Source: Gp7-AA10 sp041483175 (lineage in GTDB: Bacteria; Acidobacteriota; Thermoanaerobaculia; Gp7-AA8). Taken from it: a DNA stretch of 12,425 nucleotides. Under the pieces are notes generated by a model. The model did no database searches. It was not told where the DNA came from and saw only the letters and a program-made list of their open reading frames with translations. This document shows, in pieces, positions 1 through 5,862 of the stretch. The stretch covers positions 1 through 12,425 of the forward strand of contig JBGPFD010000097.1 of NCBI GenBank assembly GCA_041483175.1, written 5' to 3'. How positions within the stretch are numbered: the stretch's first letter is position 1; the number at the start of each line of letters is the position of its first letter. Position numbers and translations under genes: made by a program.

Positions 1-454
1 CGATGCCGAAGCCAACTCCCGCGCGCAGGTGATCCAACAGATGCTGAAGCAGGTCGGCATCAAGATGCAGATCCAGTCCAACGAGATGTCCACCTTCTAC
101 GCCGACATCCAGAAGGGCAACTTCCAGATGTACTCACTCAGCCGGAACGGGATTCAGGATCCCGACTTCTACCACGTGATCTTCTATTCGAAGAACAAGC
201 CTCCGGAGGGGCAGAATCGCGGCTATTACGACAATCCGAAGGTCGACCAGTTGCTCCTGCATGGGCGATCAACGTTCGATCGCGCCACACGGAAGCAGGA
301 CTACGTAGAGATCCAGAAGACCGTACAGGAGGACCTGCCGTACATCTCGCTCTACCTGCAGACGAACGTCGCCGTGATGCGCAGCAACATCGACGGTTAC
401 GTGCAGTATCCGGCGGGATTCCTGCTGTCGGTGCCGCAAATGAGCATCCGCTGA
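1..454 (+). CDS. ABC transporter substrate-binding protein, family 5 (peptide type), C-terminal part
   Basis: Partial gene entering from the left edge; the reading frame is open from base 2 and ends at TGA 452-454. About 150 residues remain. They match the C-terminal lobe of DppA/OppA-type solute-binding proteins: an opening 'QVIQQMLKQVGIKMQIQ' helix-strand (these proteins typically read 'iQ..LkkiGI.v.iq'), then a 'YYDNPKVDQLL' segment, then 'YVEIQKTVQEDLPYISLY', where such proteins carry 'Y..iQ..i.ed.P.i.l'. In this family the protein is exported and delivers peptides or other oligomers to an inner-membrane ABC permease. The signal peptide and N-lobe lie outside the window, so the ligand cannot be judged. 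It converges on the minus-strand beta-barrel gene, with only 11 bases between the two stops. Family assignment is fairly sure; substrate unknown. Confidence 0.85.
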   Translation, partial: DAEANSRAQVIQQMLKQVGIKMQIQSNEMSTFYADIQKGNFQMYSLSRNGIQDPDFYHVIFYSKNKPPEGQNRGYYDNPKVDQLLLHGRSTFDRATRKQDYVEIQKTVQEDLPYISLYLQTNVAVMRSNIDGYVQYPAGFLLSVPQMSIR

Positions 455-471
455 CGTGACGCGCGTCAGCG
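449..471. terminator. hairpin over two convergent stop codons
   Basis: A perfect 8-bp stem (CGCTGACG at 449-456 with CGTCAGCG at 464-471) and a 7-base loop contain the TGA of the + strand transporter gene (452-454) and the TGA of the minus-strand gene (466-468). There is no T-run on either side, so this is not a canonical intrinsic terminator. Its position between convergent genes suggests a compact two-way 3'-end structure. Confidence 0.4.
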
Positions 472-1230
472 CCGGAACGGGTGCTCGAAGCTGAGGTACA
501 GAATCACCGCCCGCTCTCCCGCGCTCGGGCCGATGCCGATCGGGAATCCGACTCCCGGCACGATCTGCAGGCCGTTCGCGAAGTTGTAAGCCCAGCGCAT
601 CGCGGGACTGACCACCAGCGAGTTCTCCGAATCATCGCGCTGAAACCACGTCTCGAGCATCGCGTTCCATCCATGCATCGGGCGCCAGACGATGTTGTTG
701 CCGAGGGTCCAGGTGTGCGTCACTCCGTGAGACTGGGGCGTAACCACCTCGCCGACGTCGAAATGGAAGTTCCACGCCTCCTTTGGCGCATAGCTGATGG
801 CGATCGCTCCGTTGTAGCCGAGCGCGCCGTTCCCTTCGCCATGGCGCCAGTCTCCCGTCGGGAGGATTAGCGTGAATCGAGGCGTGGCAGCCCATGTCGC
901 CTCGGAATCGCCGAGGAGCTGATATCGATAGTTCAGCGCGACGTCACCGACGCGCGCGCCACGATCTGCTTCGACCCCGCCCACCATCGGCACCGTGTAA
1001 CTCAACTGGTGCGTCTGCGCCGGGACGGGCCACTCCTGAGTGAAGGTGTAGACCCACTGGTGCGTGCGCCGATCGCGTTGAAAAAAATTGATGTGCTGCA
1101 CGACGGCGCGCTCCTGGTTGTATGCCTCTTCCGTCAACAGGCTGTTGTCCTGGATGTCTGATTCCGCCGATTGCGCGAAACCCGCGGCCGGCGCGAGCAT
1201 CAGGAGCGTGACTGACAGTCGCGCCAGCAT
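466..1230 (-). CDS. exported beta-barrel protein, transporter / MetA-phenol-degradation-like family
   Basis: A 254-residue protein starting at ATG 1228-1230. Residues 1-19 form a signal peptide (basic start 'MLARLS', hydrophobic core, 'AGFA' cut site before Gln20). The mature part alternates short amphipathic strands rich in aromatic residues with turns, as in outer-membrane barrels. Recognisable stretches are 'EEAYNQE', 'YTFTQEWPVP', 'HQLSYTVP', 'GDVALNYRYQLL' and 'PRFTLILPTGD'. The last two resemble the outer-membrane proteins called 'MetA pathway of phenol degradation' or simply 'transporter'. The chain ends in 'LYLSFEHPFRR'. The frame stays open to an ATG at 1305, but that extension lies inside a dispersed repeat, so I chose the start that puts the signal peptide at the N-terminus. 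GTG 1248 is an alternative. There is no good Shine-Dalgarno. Specific function unknown. Confidence 0.75.
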   Translation of the reverse strand: MLARLSVTLLMLAPAAGFAQSAESDIQDNSLLTEEAYNQERAVVQHINFFQRDRRTHQWVYTFTQEWPVPAQTHQLSYTVPMVGGVEADRGARVGDVALNYRYQLLGDSEATWAATPRFTLILPTGDWRHGEGNGALGYNGAIAISYAPKEAWNFHFDVGEVVTPQSHGVTHTWTLGNNIVWRPMHGWNAMLETWFQRDDSENSLVVSPAMRWAYNFANGLQIVPGVGFPIGIGPSAGERAVILYLSFEHPFRR

Positions 1231-1259
1231 CGATCGAAAGAGTAACACCGGCCGCCGAA

Positions 1260-1320
1260 CGGCGGCACCCTCGCAGCCCGGATGTCGGCCAGGGGGTGCC
1301 GACACGCGAGAATGCCGCCG
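1260..1320. repeat. 61-bp nested-stem repeat, copy 1
   Basis: The outer arms CGGCGGCA (1260-1267) and TGCCGCCG (1313-1320) are perfectly complementary. An inner perfect stem TGTCGGC/GCCGACA encloses the loop CAGGGGGT. The copy lies between the beta-barrel gene start and the tatA stop. Similarity to copy 2 extends some bases beyond both arms (about 1253-1343). It resembles REP/BIME-type palindromic elements. Confidence 0.85.
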
Positions 1321-1341
1321 CTGGGCGACCGGTGCGGAGCC

Positions 1342-1542
1342 TTACTTCTGTGCCGGCGGCGGGTCGGAGTGCGAACCGCCGCCTTCGATCTGATTGCCGC
1401 CCGAACGAATACCTTCGCGGAATCCGCGGATCGCTTCCCCAAGCCCTTTGCCGATTTGCGGGAGCTTCTGCGGTCCGAACATGAGCAACGCGATGGCAAG
1501 AATCAGGAGAAGATGTGTTGGTTGGAGAATTCCCTCGAACAT
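1342..1542 (-). CDS. tatA: Sec-independent translocase subunit TatA/TatE family
   Basis: A 66-residue protein in the usual TatA size range. One N-terminal membrane helix ('LLLILAIALLMF', about residues 11-22) is followed by the family hinge 'FGPQKLPQIGKGLGEAIRGF', where most members read 'FGPkkLPeiGkglGkaireF'. An amphipathic helix and a short polar, glycine- and proline-rich tail follow. TatA oligomers form the pore for export of folded, twin-arginine signal-bearing proteins, together with TatC. The start at ATG 1540-1542 is fixed by a strong GGAGGG seven bases upstream. The longer frame, beginning at 1623, runs through a repeat and is not real. No tatB or tatC lies in the window, so this is an isolated subunit here. 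The symbol is given at family level; tatE or a short tatB is less likely. Confidence 0.92.
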   Translation of the reverse strand: MFEGILQPTHLLLILAIALLMFGPQKLPQIGKGLGEAIRGFREGIRSGGNQIEGGGSHSDPPPAQK

Positions 1543-1577
1543 GATTTGACCCTCCACGCACTCGCTCGATCGCCGAA

Positions 1578-1638
1578 CGGCGGCACCCTCGCAGCCCGGA
1601 TGTCGGCCAGGGGGTGCCGACACGCGAGAATGCCGCCG
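1578..1638. repeat. 61-bp nested-stem repeat, copy 2
   Basis: Identical to copy 1 over the 61-bp core (arms at 1578-1585 and 1631-1638). The following stretch is similar but diverged (CTCCGCGACCAG here, CTGGGCGACCGG in copy 1). It lies between the tatA start and the stop of the VirJ-like gene. Confidence 0.85.
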
Positions 1639-1659
1639 CTCCGCGACCAGTGCAGAGCA

Positions 1660-2385
1660 TTACGTTCGACTCCACTTCCAGATCGTCTGCGCCAGGTCGT
1701 CGTAGTTCCCGGCGAAGTGATGCCCTCCCGACTCGGCGATGGAGATGGCCACCGAGCGCGTAAGCTCGGGGCAGAGCGAGTCGTCCTCGTTGACGCCGTA
1801 GAAGCAGAGGACTCGTTTGCCACGAAGCTTTTCAATTCCCCCGCGCACCGGAATTTCCGCCGGCGCGGCGTGCGTCCGCAGCAGATCCAGCGGGGTGACC
1901 TCGAAATCGATCGTCCGATCGAGTCCCATCAGCGCGAGCGTGATGACCTTGTCGCGCCACGGCTTCGCCATTCGATTCACCATGAACGGGATGACGCCGG
2001 CGCCGCGCGCGTAGCCGACCACGATCACCCGCGGAGCATGCCAGGCCATGGTGTAATGCTCGAGGATCCTCTGCAGGGCGTTCGCCGCTTCATCCGGCGT
2101 GCGCCGGCGGGCGAAGAATCGTGAGGCCACCAGCCCCACCACGCCGTAGCCGCGCGCCCGCAACCCGGCAGCGACGTTGCGGTCGATGGCCCGCCATCCG
2201 CCGTCGCCGCTGACCAGAACCGCCAGCGACGCGCCGCGATGCGGCGGTTCGATTTGCACCACGGGCAAATCGTCCACCTCAGTCATCCCGACCGCTGCCA
2301 TCGGCATTGCGCGATCCGCAATTGCGCTGCAGTGGGCCAGGACGGAAAGAATCAACAGCAGGAGCGACCATCGAGACGGCCGCAT
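1660..2385 (-). CDS. AcvB/VirJ-family exported protein (alpha/beta hydrolase fold), nucleophile serine replaced
   Basis: A 241-residue protein. Residues 1-24 are a signal peptide, so it should act outside the cytoplasmic membrane. VirJ-family landmarks appear in order: 'LVSGDGGWRAID' (58-68), 'RRTPDEAANALQRIL' (94-108), the nucleophile elbow 'VGYARGAGVIPF' (123-134), 'CFYGVNEDDSLCP' (194-206) and 'GGHHFAGNYDDLA' (220-232), which should carry the catalytic histidine. In characterised relatives such as Agrobacterium AcvB, described as a lysyl-phosphatidylglycerol hydrolase, the elbow is GYSxGA; here residue 126 is Ala (GCG), so classical serine hydrolysis is doubtful. The start at 2385 is supported by AGGAGG five bases upstream. 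It is followed downstream by a repeat and tatA. No type IV secretion genes are nearby. Family confident, activity uncertain. Confidence 0.85.
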   Translation of the reverse strand: MRPSRWSLLLLILSVLAHCSAIADRAMPMAAVGMTEVDDLPVVQIEPPHRGASLAVLVSGDGGWRAIDRNVAAGLRARGYGVVGLVASRFFARRRTPDEAANALQRILEHYTMAWHAPRVIVVGYARGAGVIPFMVNRMAKPWRDKVITLALMGLDRTIDFEVTPLDLLRTHAAPAEIPVRGGIEKLRGKRVLCFYGVNEDDSLCPELTRSVAISIAESGGHHFAGNYDDLAQTIWKWSRT

Positions 2386-2422
2386 ACATACCTCCTCGAA
2401 TCGGAAACGGACAGGCAGGAGT

Positions 2423-2731
2423 TCAGCCGCGAGGAGGCGAGCGAGGATCGGCAGAAACGACCGGCACGAAGGCGGCGCGGCGGAGTCGAACTGGTTCGAT
2501 GTCCGCCACGGACACCAGCGCGATTAGAAGAATAACGGCTTCGACGACGATGGCTAGCGCTTCCTCGAACGAGTCATGGTCCGCCATGAGATCGTCGGAA
2601 ACCGAAACGACCGGAAACAGCACGGCCAGAACGCAGCCGATCGCGAGAAAAGCGTGGATCGATCGCCGCGGCGTGGTGAGCAACGCCGTCACGGCGATGG
2701 CGAGCCATAGGAGATTGAGGAATGTTTCCAT
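2423..2731 (-). CDS. small membrane protein, 'FPVVSVSDDL' family, paralog 1
   Basis: A 102-residue protein of unknown function with three hydrophobic segments (about residues 4-19, 27-44 and 58-76). The short loop after the second carries 'LFPVVSVSDDLMADHDSFEE', an acidic patch next to the membrane. The C-terminus is basic and then proline-rich, ending 'DPRSPPRG'. It is clearly related to the next gene upstream: both start 'ME.xLNxLW' and share 'LFPxxSVSDDL' and 'DPRSPP'. I have an impression of similar uncharacterised proteins in Acidobacteria, but this is from memory and not checked. I preferred ATG 2731 over ATG 2758 because the alignment with the paralog begins there and the longer frame enters a repeat. 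No Shine-Dalgarno is visible. It lies 37 bases from the VirJ-like gene, so the two may be co-transcribed. Confidence 0.75.
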   Translation of the reverse strand: METFLNLLWLAIAVTALLTTPRRSIHAFLAIGCVLAVLFPVVSVSDDLMADHDSFEEALAIVVEAVILLIALVSVADIEPVRLRRAAFVPVVSADPRSPPRG

Positions 2732-2749
2732 CGTGTCGCAGCCGTCAAG

Positions 2750-2812
2750 TGGCGGCATCCCGCAGCCCGGACGCCGGCTTCAGGGGGTAGCCAGCGCGCG
2801 AGAAAGCCGCCG
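2750..2812. repeat. nested-stem repeat, diverged copy 3
   Basis: Related to the copies at 1260 and 1578. It has the outer arms GGCGGC/GCCGCC, the conserved GCAGCCCGGA and CAGGGGGT blocks, and an inner stem GCCGGCT/AGCCAGC with one mismatch. It again lies directly upstream of a minus-strand gene start (2731). The rest of the gap up to 2845 shows nothing further that I recognise. Confidence 0.7.
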
Positions 2813-2845
2813 CTTCACGCCTGCGAACAACGATCGCAGACTGCG

Positions 2846-3151
2846 TCAGCGGGCGGGTGGCGAGCGGGGGTCGGACGGGGTGGAAATGTGAGTGGCGAAC
2901 GCGCGCTGCGGCTTGGTGCGGAGGCGCTCGATGGTCAAGAAGGCCACCATGAGCACCATGATCATGGCCACGGCAGCCGCGGGTTCGTTGAACGTCCGAC
3001 TCTGATTCAGATCGTCAGAAACCGAGATGATCGGGAACAACAGCGCGACGGCACAGAGTAGCGCGAGCAACACGCGGCGCGGCCGGTTGCGGTTGTACAC
3101 CAAGGTCGCCACCGCAACCGCGAACCAGAGAATGTTGAGTGTCAGTTCCAT
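2846..3151 (-). CDS. small membrane protein, 'FPIISVSDDL' family, paralog 2
   Basis: A 101-residue protein with the same architecture as its downstream neighbour: hydrophobic segments at about 4-19, 27-43 and 57-74, 'LLFPIISVSDDLNQSRTFNE' after the second, a basic stretch 'RLRTKPQR', and the tail 'DPRSPPAR'. By eye roughly a third to two fifths of aligned positions are identical between the two, concentrated in the first 50 residues and the tail. They therefore look like an old tandem duplication under constraint. Start ATG 3151 is the first in frame; there is no clear Shine-Dalgarno, and both paralogs share 'GACAC' just before the ATG. It lies 43 bases downstream of glnII. Function unknown. 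The membrane topology is predicted only from hydrophobicity. Confidence 0.75.
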   Translation of the reverse strand: MELTLNILWFAVAVATLVYNRNRPRRVLLALLCAVALLFPIISVSDDLNQSRTFNEPAAAVAMIMVLMVAFLTIERLRTKPQRAFATHISTPSDPRSPPAR

Positions 3152-3194
3152 TGTGTCATCGGGAGCAGCCGGGCTGCCCGCAACCAGTATACGA

Positions 3195-4205
3195 CTAACC
3201 GCCGCAAACCGTTTCGATCAGGATCGCACAAACCTGGTAGGGGTCCATGTTGGCCGCCGGCCGGCGGTCTTCGAAATAACCTCGCCCGGCGTTGACCGTG
3301 CTGATCGGAATGCGAACCGACGCTCCGCGATCGAATTGCCCGTAACGGAATGCGGTGATGGGCGAGGTCTCATGCAATCCGGTCAGGCGTTCCTCGTTGT
3401 GCGCGCCATAAACCTTGATGTGTTCGTCGTGGTGCTTCTCCAGTTTCTTCATCGCTTCTTCGATGACTTTGATGCCGCCCTTTTCTCGCATCGCCTTGGT
3501 CGAGACGTTCGTGTGCGCACCGGCACCGTTCCAGTCCCCTTTCACCGGTTTTGGATACAGCGTCGCGCTCACCCCGAATTCCTCTCCTACCCGATAGAGC
3601 AGCCACCGCGCCAGCCACAGGTCGTCCGCCACTTCGGGCGCTCCGATCGCGCCGACCTGGAACTCCCACTGCGCCGGCATCACCTCGGCGTTCGTGCCGA
3701 CGATGTGAATTCCCGCGTGCATGCAGGCCGCCGTATGCGCCTCGACCACGTCGCGCCCGAAGACTTCATCGCTTCCGACGCCGCAGTAGTAGCCGCCCTG
3801 CGGAGCGGGGAATCCGTTGTCCGGCCATCCGAGAGGACGTGCGCCCTGGAAAAACGTGTACTCCTGCTCGATGCCGAACCACGTATCCTGATCCTTGTAC
3901 TTCTCGGCCACCTCGCGGAGATGCGCGCGCGTGTTGCTCCAGTGCACGCTGCCGTCCGGATTGAGCACTTCGCACAGCACGAGGATGTTTCCCTCGTGGT
4001 GCAGCGGATCGGGAGTGTATTTGACGGGATGAAGCTGCAGATCGCTGAAGTGGCCGCTCGCCTGACTGGTGCTCGAACCGTCGTAGGCCCACTCAGGCAC
4101 GTCGCTCAGCGACTTCACCGGGTCGATGATCTTGGTCTTCGATCGCAGTTTCGACGTCGGCCGTTGCCCGTCAATCCAAATGTACTCCGCAGTGATCTTG
4201 GCCAA
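3195..4205 (-). CDS. glnII: glutamine synthetase type II (eukaryote-type)
   Basis: A 336-residue cytoplasmic enzyme that joins ammonia to glutamate using ATP, the entry step of nitrogen assimilation. GSII signatures are plain: 'YDGSSTSQA' (41-49), 'WFGIEQEYTFF' (109-119), 'GVGSDEVFGRDVVEAH' (142-157), 'NGAGAHTNVST' (226-236), 'GLHETSPITAFRYGQFDRGASVRIP' split over 276-300, and 'GRGYFEDRRPAANMDPY' (307-323). The length fits GSII (roughly 330-370) and excludes the larger GSI. The start is TTG at 4203-4205, chosen because AAGGAGGT sits seven bases upstream and the protein then begins 'MAKITAEYIW', as GSII proteins do. GSII lacks the adenylylation tyrosine loop of GSI, so control is more likely transcriptional. 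No ntr or glnB gene is in the window. Neighbouring genes suggest no dedicated nitrogen operon. Confidence 0.96.
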   Translation of the reverse strand: MAKITAEYIWIDGQRPTSKLRSKTKIIDPVKSLSDVPEWAYDGSSTSQASGHFSDLQLHPVKYTPDPLHHEGNILVLCEVLNPDGSVHWSNTRAHLREVAEKYKDQDTWFGIEQEYTFFQGARPLGWPDNGFPAPQGGYYCGVGSDEVFGRDVVEAHTAACMHAGIHIVGTNAEVMPAQWEFQVGAIGAPEVADDLWLARWLLYRVGEEFGVSATLYPKPVKGDWNGAGAHTNVSTKAMREKGGIKVIEEAMKKLEKHHDEHIKVYGAHNEERLTGLHETSPITAFRYGQFDRGASVRIPISTVNAGRGYFEDRRPAANMDPYQVCAILIETVCGG

Positions 4206-4255
4206 TGCAGGAACCTCCTTCTGAATTCAAGAATGCGCGAGGATAGCAGATGTTT

Positions 4256-5395
4256 CTATCCCCGGGATGACATGCGAGCGTCTTCACCGACGCGACTCAC
4301 GACAACCTGATTCTTTCCCAGAGATTTCGCCCGATACATCGCCGCATCGGCCCGGCGCAGCAGATCGCTTTTTTCCTGCTCCACCGGCATGCTGGCGTCC
4401 GCGGTCGGAACGTGCTCCGCAATTCCGACCGAAGCCGTGAGGATCCCCCGCAGGTGCAGCGGCGGGTTGTTCAAAGCCCACTCGCGATCGAGGAACGTCG
4501 TCGCCGCGATGATCGTGCGAATTTCTTCCCCCACTGCAATGCCGTCCGCCAGGGCGGTGTCGGGGAGAATCAGCACGAACTCATCGCCGCCGTAGCGCGC
4601 GACGGTGGCGCTCTCCGACTGCACGATCCGCTTCAGCAGGAATCCGACTTCCCGCAACACCTGGCTCCCCGCCAGATGGCCGTGACAGTCATTCACAGTC
4701 TTGAACTGATCGAGATCCATGAAGATCAGCACGGCCGGTTTTCCGCTCTGCCGCGCCTCGGCGACCGCATCGGTCAGCCGGACGTTGAACCATCGATCGT
4801 TGCACAGCCCGGTCAGATCGTCCTTCTTCGCCAGCTCGTGCGCGCGCCGGCCGTCGAGCGCGTTCTGCAAGGTGAACGACGTGTAGCCGGCGAAGATCTC
4901 CAGCAACGTCTTGTCACGCTCCGTGAAGGCCTGCCCGTCCAGACGGTTGATCAGCTCGAGCACGCCGCAGACGTGCTTGCCGATGTAGATCGGAACGCAG
5001 ACTACCGAATGCGTCTTATGTCCCAGCCGCTCATCGATCTCCGGATAGAAGAAGGCGTCGTCCCTGACGTCTTCGGAGAGATGCGGGCTGCCGGTCTGAT
5101 AGACCTGTCCGGCGATGCCCCGCTTCGCCGAAAGACGCTGCCCGACCAGATCGCGTCCTGCCTCGCCGAAGGTGGCGATGAACACCAGCTCGTTCTCGTG
5201 GCGCGAGGCCACTTTGCGAAAGGGATCGTCGAGCAGAATGGATCCCGATTCCGACGGTACGAACTCATTCGCCTTCTGGAGAATCTGTCGCAGGACGAGG
5301 TCGAGATCGATATCGCCGCGGAACGGCAGACCGCTCTTGTGCCGCTCGAGAAACCGCTCGAGCTGCGGGACTTCGAGCGAGTGGAACTGAATCAT
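4256..5395 (-). CDS. diguanylate cyclase, GAF-GGDEF
   Basis: A 379-residue protein without signal peptide or membrane helices, so a cytoplasmic sensor-enzyme. Residues about 30-182 form a GAF domain ('SGSILLDD', 'GIAGQVYQTG', 'SVVCVPI', 'GVLELIN'). A short helix leads to the GGDEF domain (about 188-370), which opens with 'DDLTGLCND'. It carries the substrate and metal site 'MDLDQFKTVNDCHGH' (226-240) and an intact active loop 'RYGGDEF' (267-273), so cyclisation of two GTP to c-di-GMP is expected. The inhibitory RxxD site, five residues before GGDEF, reads 'SESA' here, so classical product feedback is probably absent. The GAF ligand is unknown. ATG 5395 has a modest GAGG upstream. The gene lies 22 bases downstream of the small metallopeptidase gene and may share its transcript. 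Confidence 0.93.
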   Translation of the reverse strand: MIQFHSLEVPQLERFLERHKSGLPFRGDIDLDLVLRQILQKANEFVPSESGSILLDDPFRKVASRHENELVFIATFGEAGRDLVGQRLSAKRGIAGQVYQTGSPHLSEDVRDDAFFYPEIDERLGHKTHSVVCVPIYIGKHVCGVLELINRLDGQAFTERDKTLLEIFAGYTSFTLQNALDGRRAHELAKKDDLTGLCNDRWFNVRLTDAVAEARQSGKPAVLIFMDLDQFKTVNDCHGHLAGSQVLREVGFLLKRIVQSESATVARYGGDEFVLILPDTALADGIAVGEEIRTIIAATTFLDREWALNNPPLHLRGILTASVGIAEHVPTADASMPVEQEKSDLLRRADAAMYRAKSLGKNQVVVSRVGEDARMSSRG

Positions 5396-5417
5396 CGACC
5401 TCAGAGCCCCGTCTCAA

Positions 5418-5762
5418 TTATACGGATTCTTCTTCTTCGGCCGCGAACGCCTGAATCTCCAGGGGGATACGCCGATAGGCCTCCGCGGGCGACCATCCCC
5501 GTCGCCGATTCCGGACGTAATCGCGCGCATACGTCGCGTAGAACCGGAGCACGCCGAGGCGCTGGATCTGCCGCACATGAACCAGCTCGTGGCGAAGAAG
5601 CCGCCGCACGTCGCTCACGCCGCTGTCGAGATAAATGCGGCGCCCGAGCGTGATGCCGGCGACGCCGCGCACCAGAAACGGCCGCAGCCACCACGGAAAG
5701 TGAAAGCGGACGATGGCGCGCGTTTCGTCAACGCTCTGTTGCAGATCCGCTGGCAGGTTCAT
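5418..5762 (-). CDS. small HExxH putative zinc metallopeptidase (DUF4157-like)
   Basis: A 114-residue protein. The core is 'RRLLRHELVHVRQ' (53-65), an HExxH zinc-binding helix with His58, Glu59 and His62. Downstream, 'IPLEIQAFAAEEE' supplies Glu102 as a likely third ligand, giving a gluzincin-like arrangement. Between them is 'YATYARDYVRNRRRGWSPAEAY', partly basic. Preceding strands ('GVAGITLGRRIYLDS') resemble the entry to minimal metallopeptidase domains such as DUF4157. There is no signal peptide or membrane helix. I chose ATG 5762; the frame is open to 5852, but that extension lies in a structured repeat. It sits just upstream of the diguanylate cyclase gene. Substrate is unknown and true proteolytic activity is unproven. 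A non-catalytic metal-binding role is possible. Confidence 0.65.
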   Translation of the reverse strand: MNLPADLQQSVDETRAIVRFHFPWWLRPFLVRGVAGITLGRRIYLDSGVSDVRRLLRHELVHVRQIQRLGVLRFYATYARDYVRNRRRGWSPAEAYRRIPLEIQAFAAEEEESV

Positions 5763-5788
5763 CCACAATCCCGCGTGATCGTGTGACC

Positions 5789-5862
5789 AGCCTTCGGAGT
5801 GCGGCGGCCTGCCGCCGCCCTGGCGCTCTGAAGGCGCGCCAGGACACCGCATTCCGAAGGCT
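5789..5862. repeat. three-arm inverted-repeat element
   Basis: An outer stem of 12 pairs with one G-T wobble (5789-5800 with 5851-5862; arms AGCCTTCGGAGT and ATTCCGAAGGCT) encloses two hairpins. One is 5801-5818 (7-bp stem, loop CCTG). The other is 5819-5843 (8-bp stem CCTGGCGC/GCGCCAGG). Folded, it gives a three-way junction. The right arm overlaps the TAG stop of the DUF4442 gene (5861-5863). It probably belongs to a dispersed REP-like family and could act as a 3' mRNA end or stability element. Confidence 0.7.

Noticed and set aside
1231..1305. N-terminal extension of the beta-barrel gene beginning MSAPPGRH
   Set aside because: The same residues appear as an extension of tatA because both frames run through copies of one repeat. 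The signal peptide and the TatA ribosome binding site fix later starts.
1543..1623. N-terminal extension of tatA beginning MSAPPGRH
   Set aside because: Encoded by repeat copy 2. TatA proteins begin at the membrane helix, and GGAGGG precedes ATG 1542.
944..1675. Minus-strand frame spanning two repeats and tatA
   Set aside because: It contains the repeat translated twice and overlaps tatA and the beta-barrel gene in a different frame; not a real gene.
1253..2812. Possible CRISPR array from the repeated units
   Set aside because: Only three copies, separated by whole genes, palindromic throughout, and no regular spacers.
3027..4310. Long + strand frame opposite glnII
   Set aside because: It is antisense to an unmistakable glutamine synthetase and shows no family features; such frames are common in GC-rich DNA.
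5417..5422. TATAAT on the minus strand before the diguanylate cyclase gene
   Set aside because: It overlaps the stop codon of the preceding gene and has no -35 box at suitable spacing, so it is more likely chance than a promoter.
4412..5653. Long + strand frame opposite the diguanylate cyclase
   Set aside because: Shadow of the GAF-GGDEF gene: low-complexity, arginine-rich at its end, and no recognisable domain.
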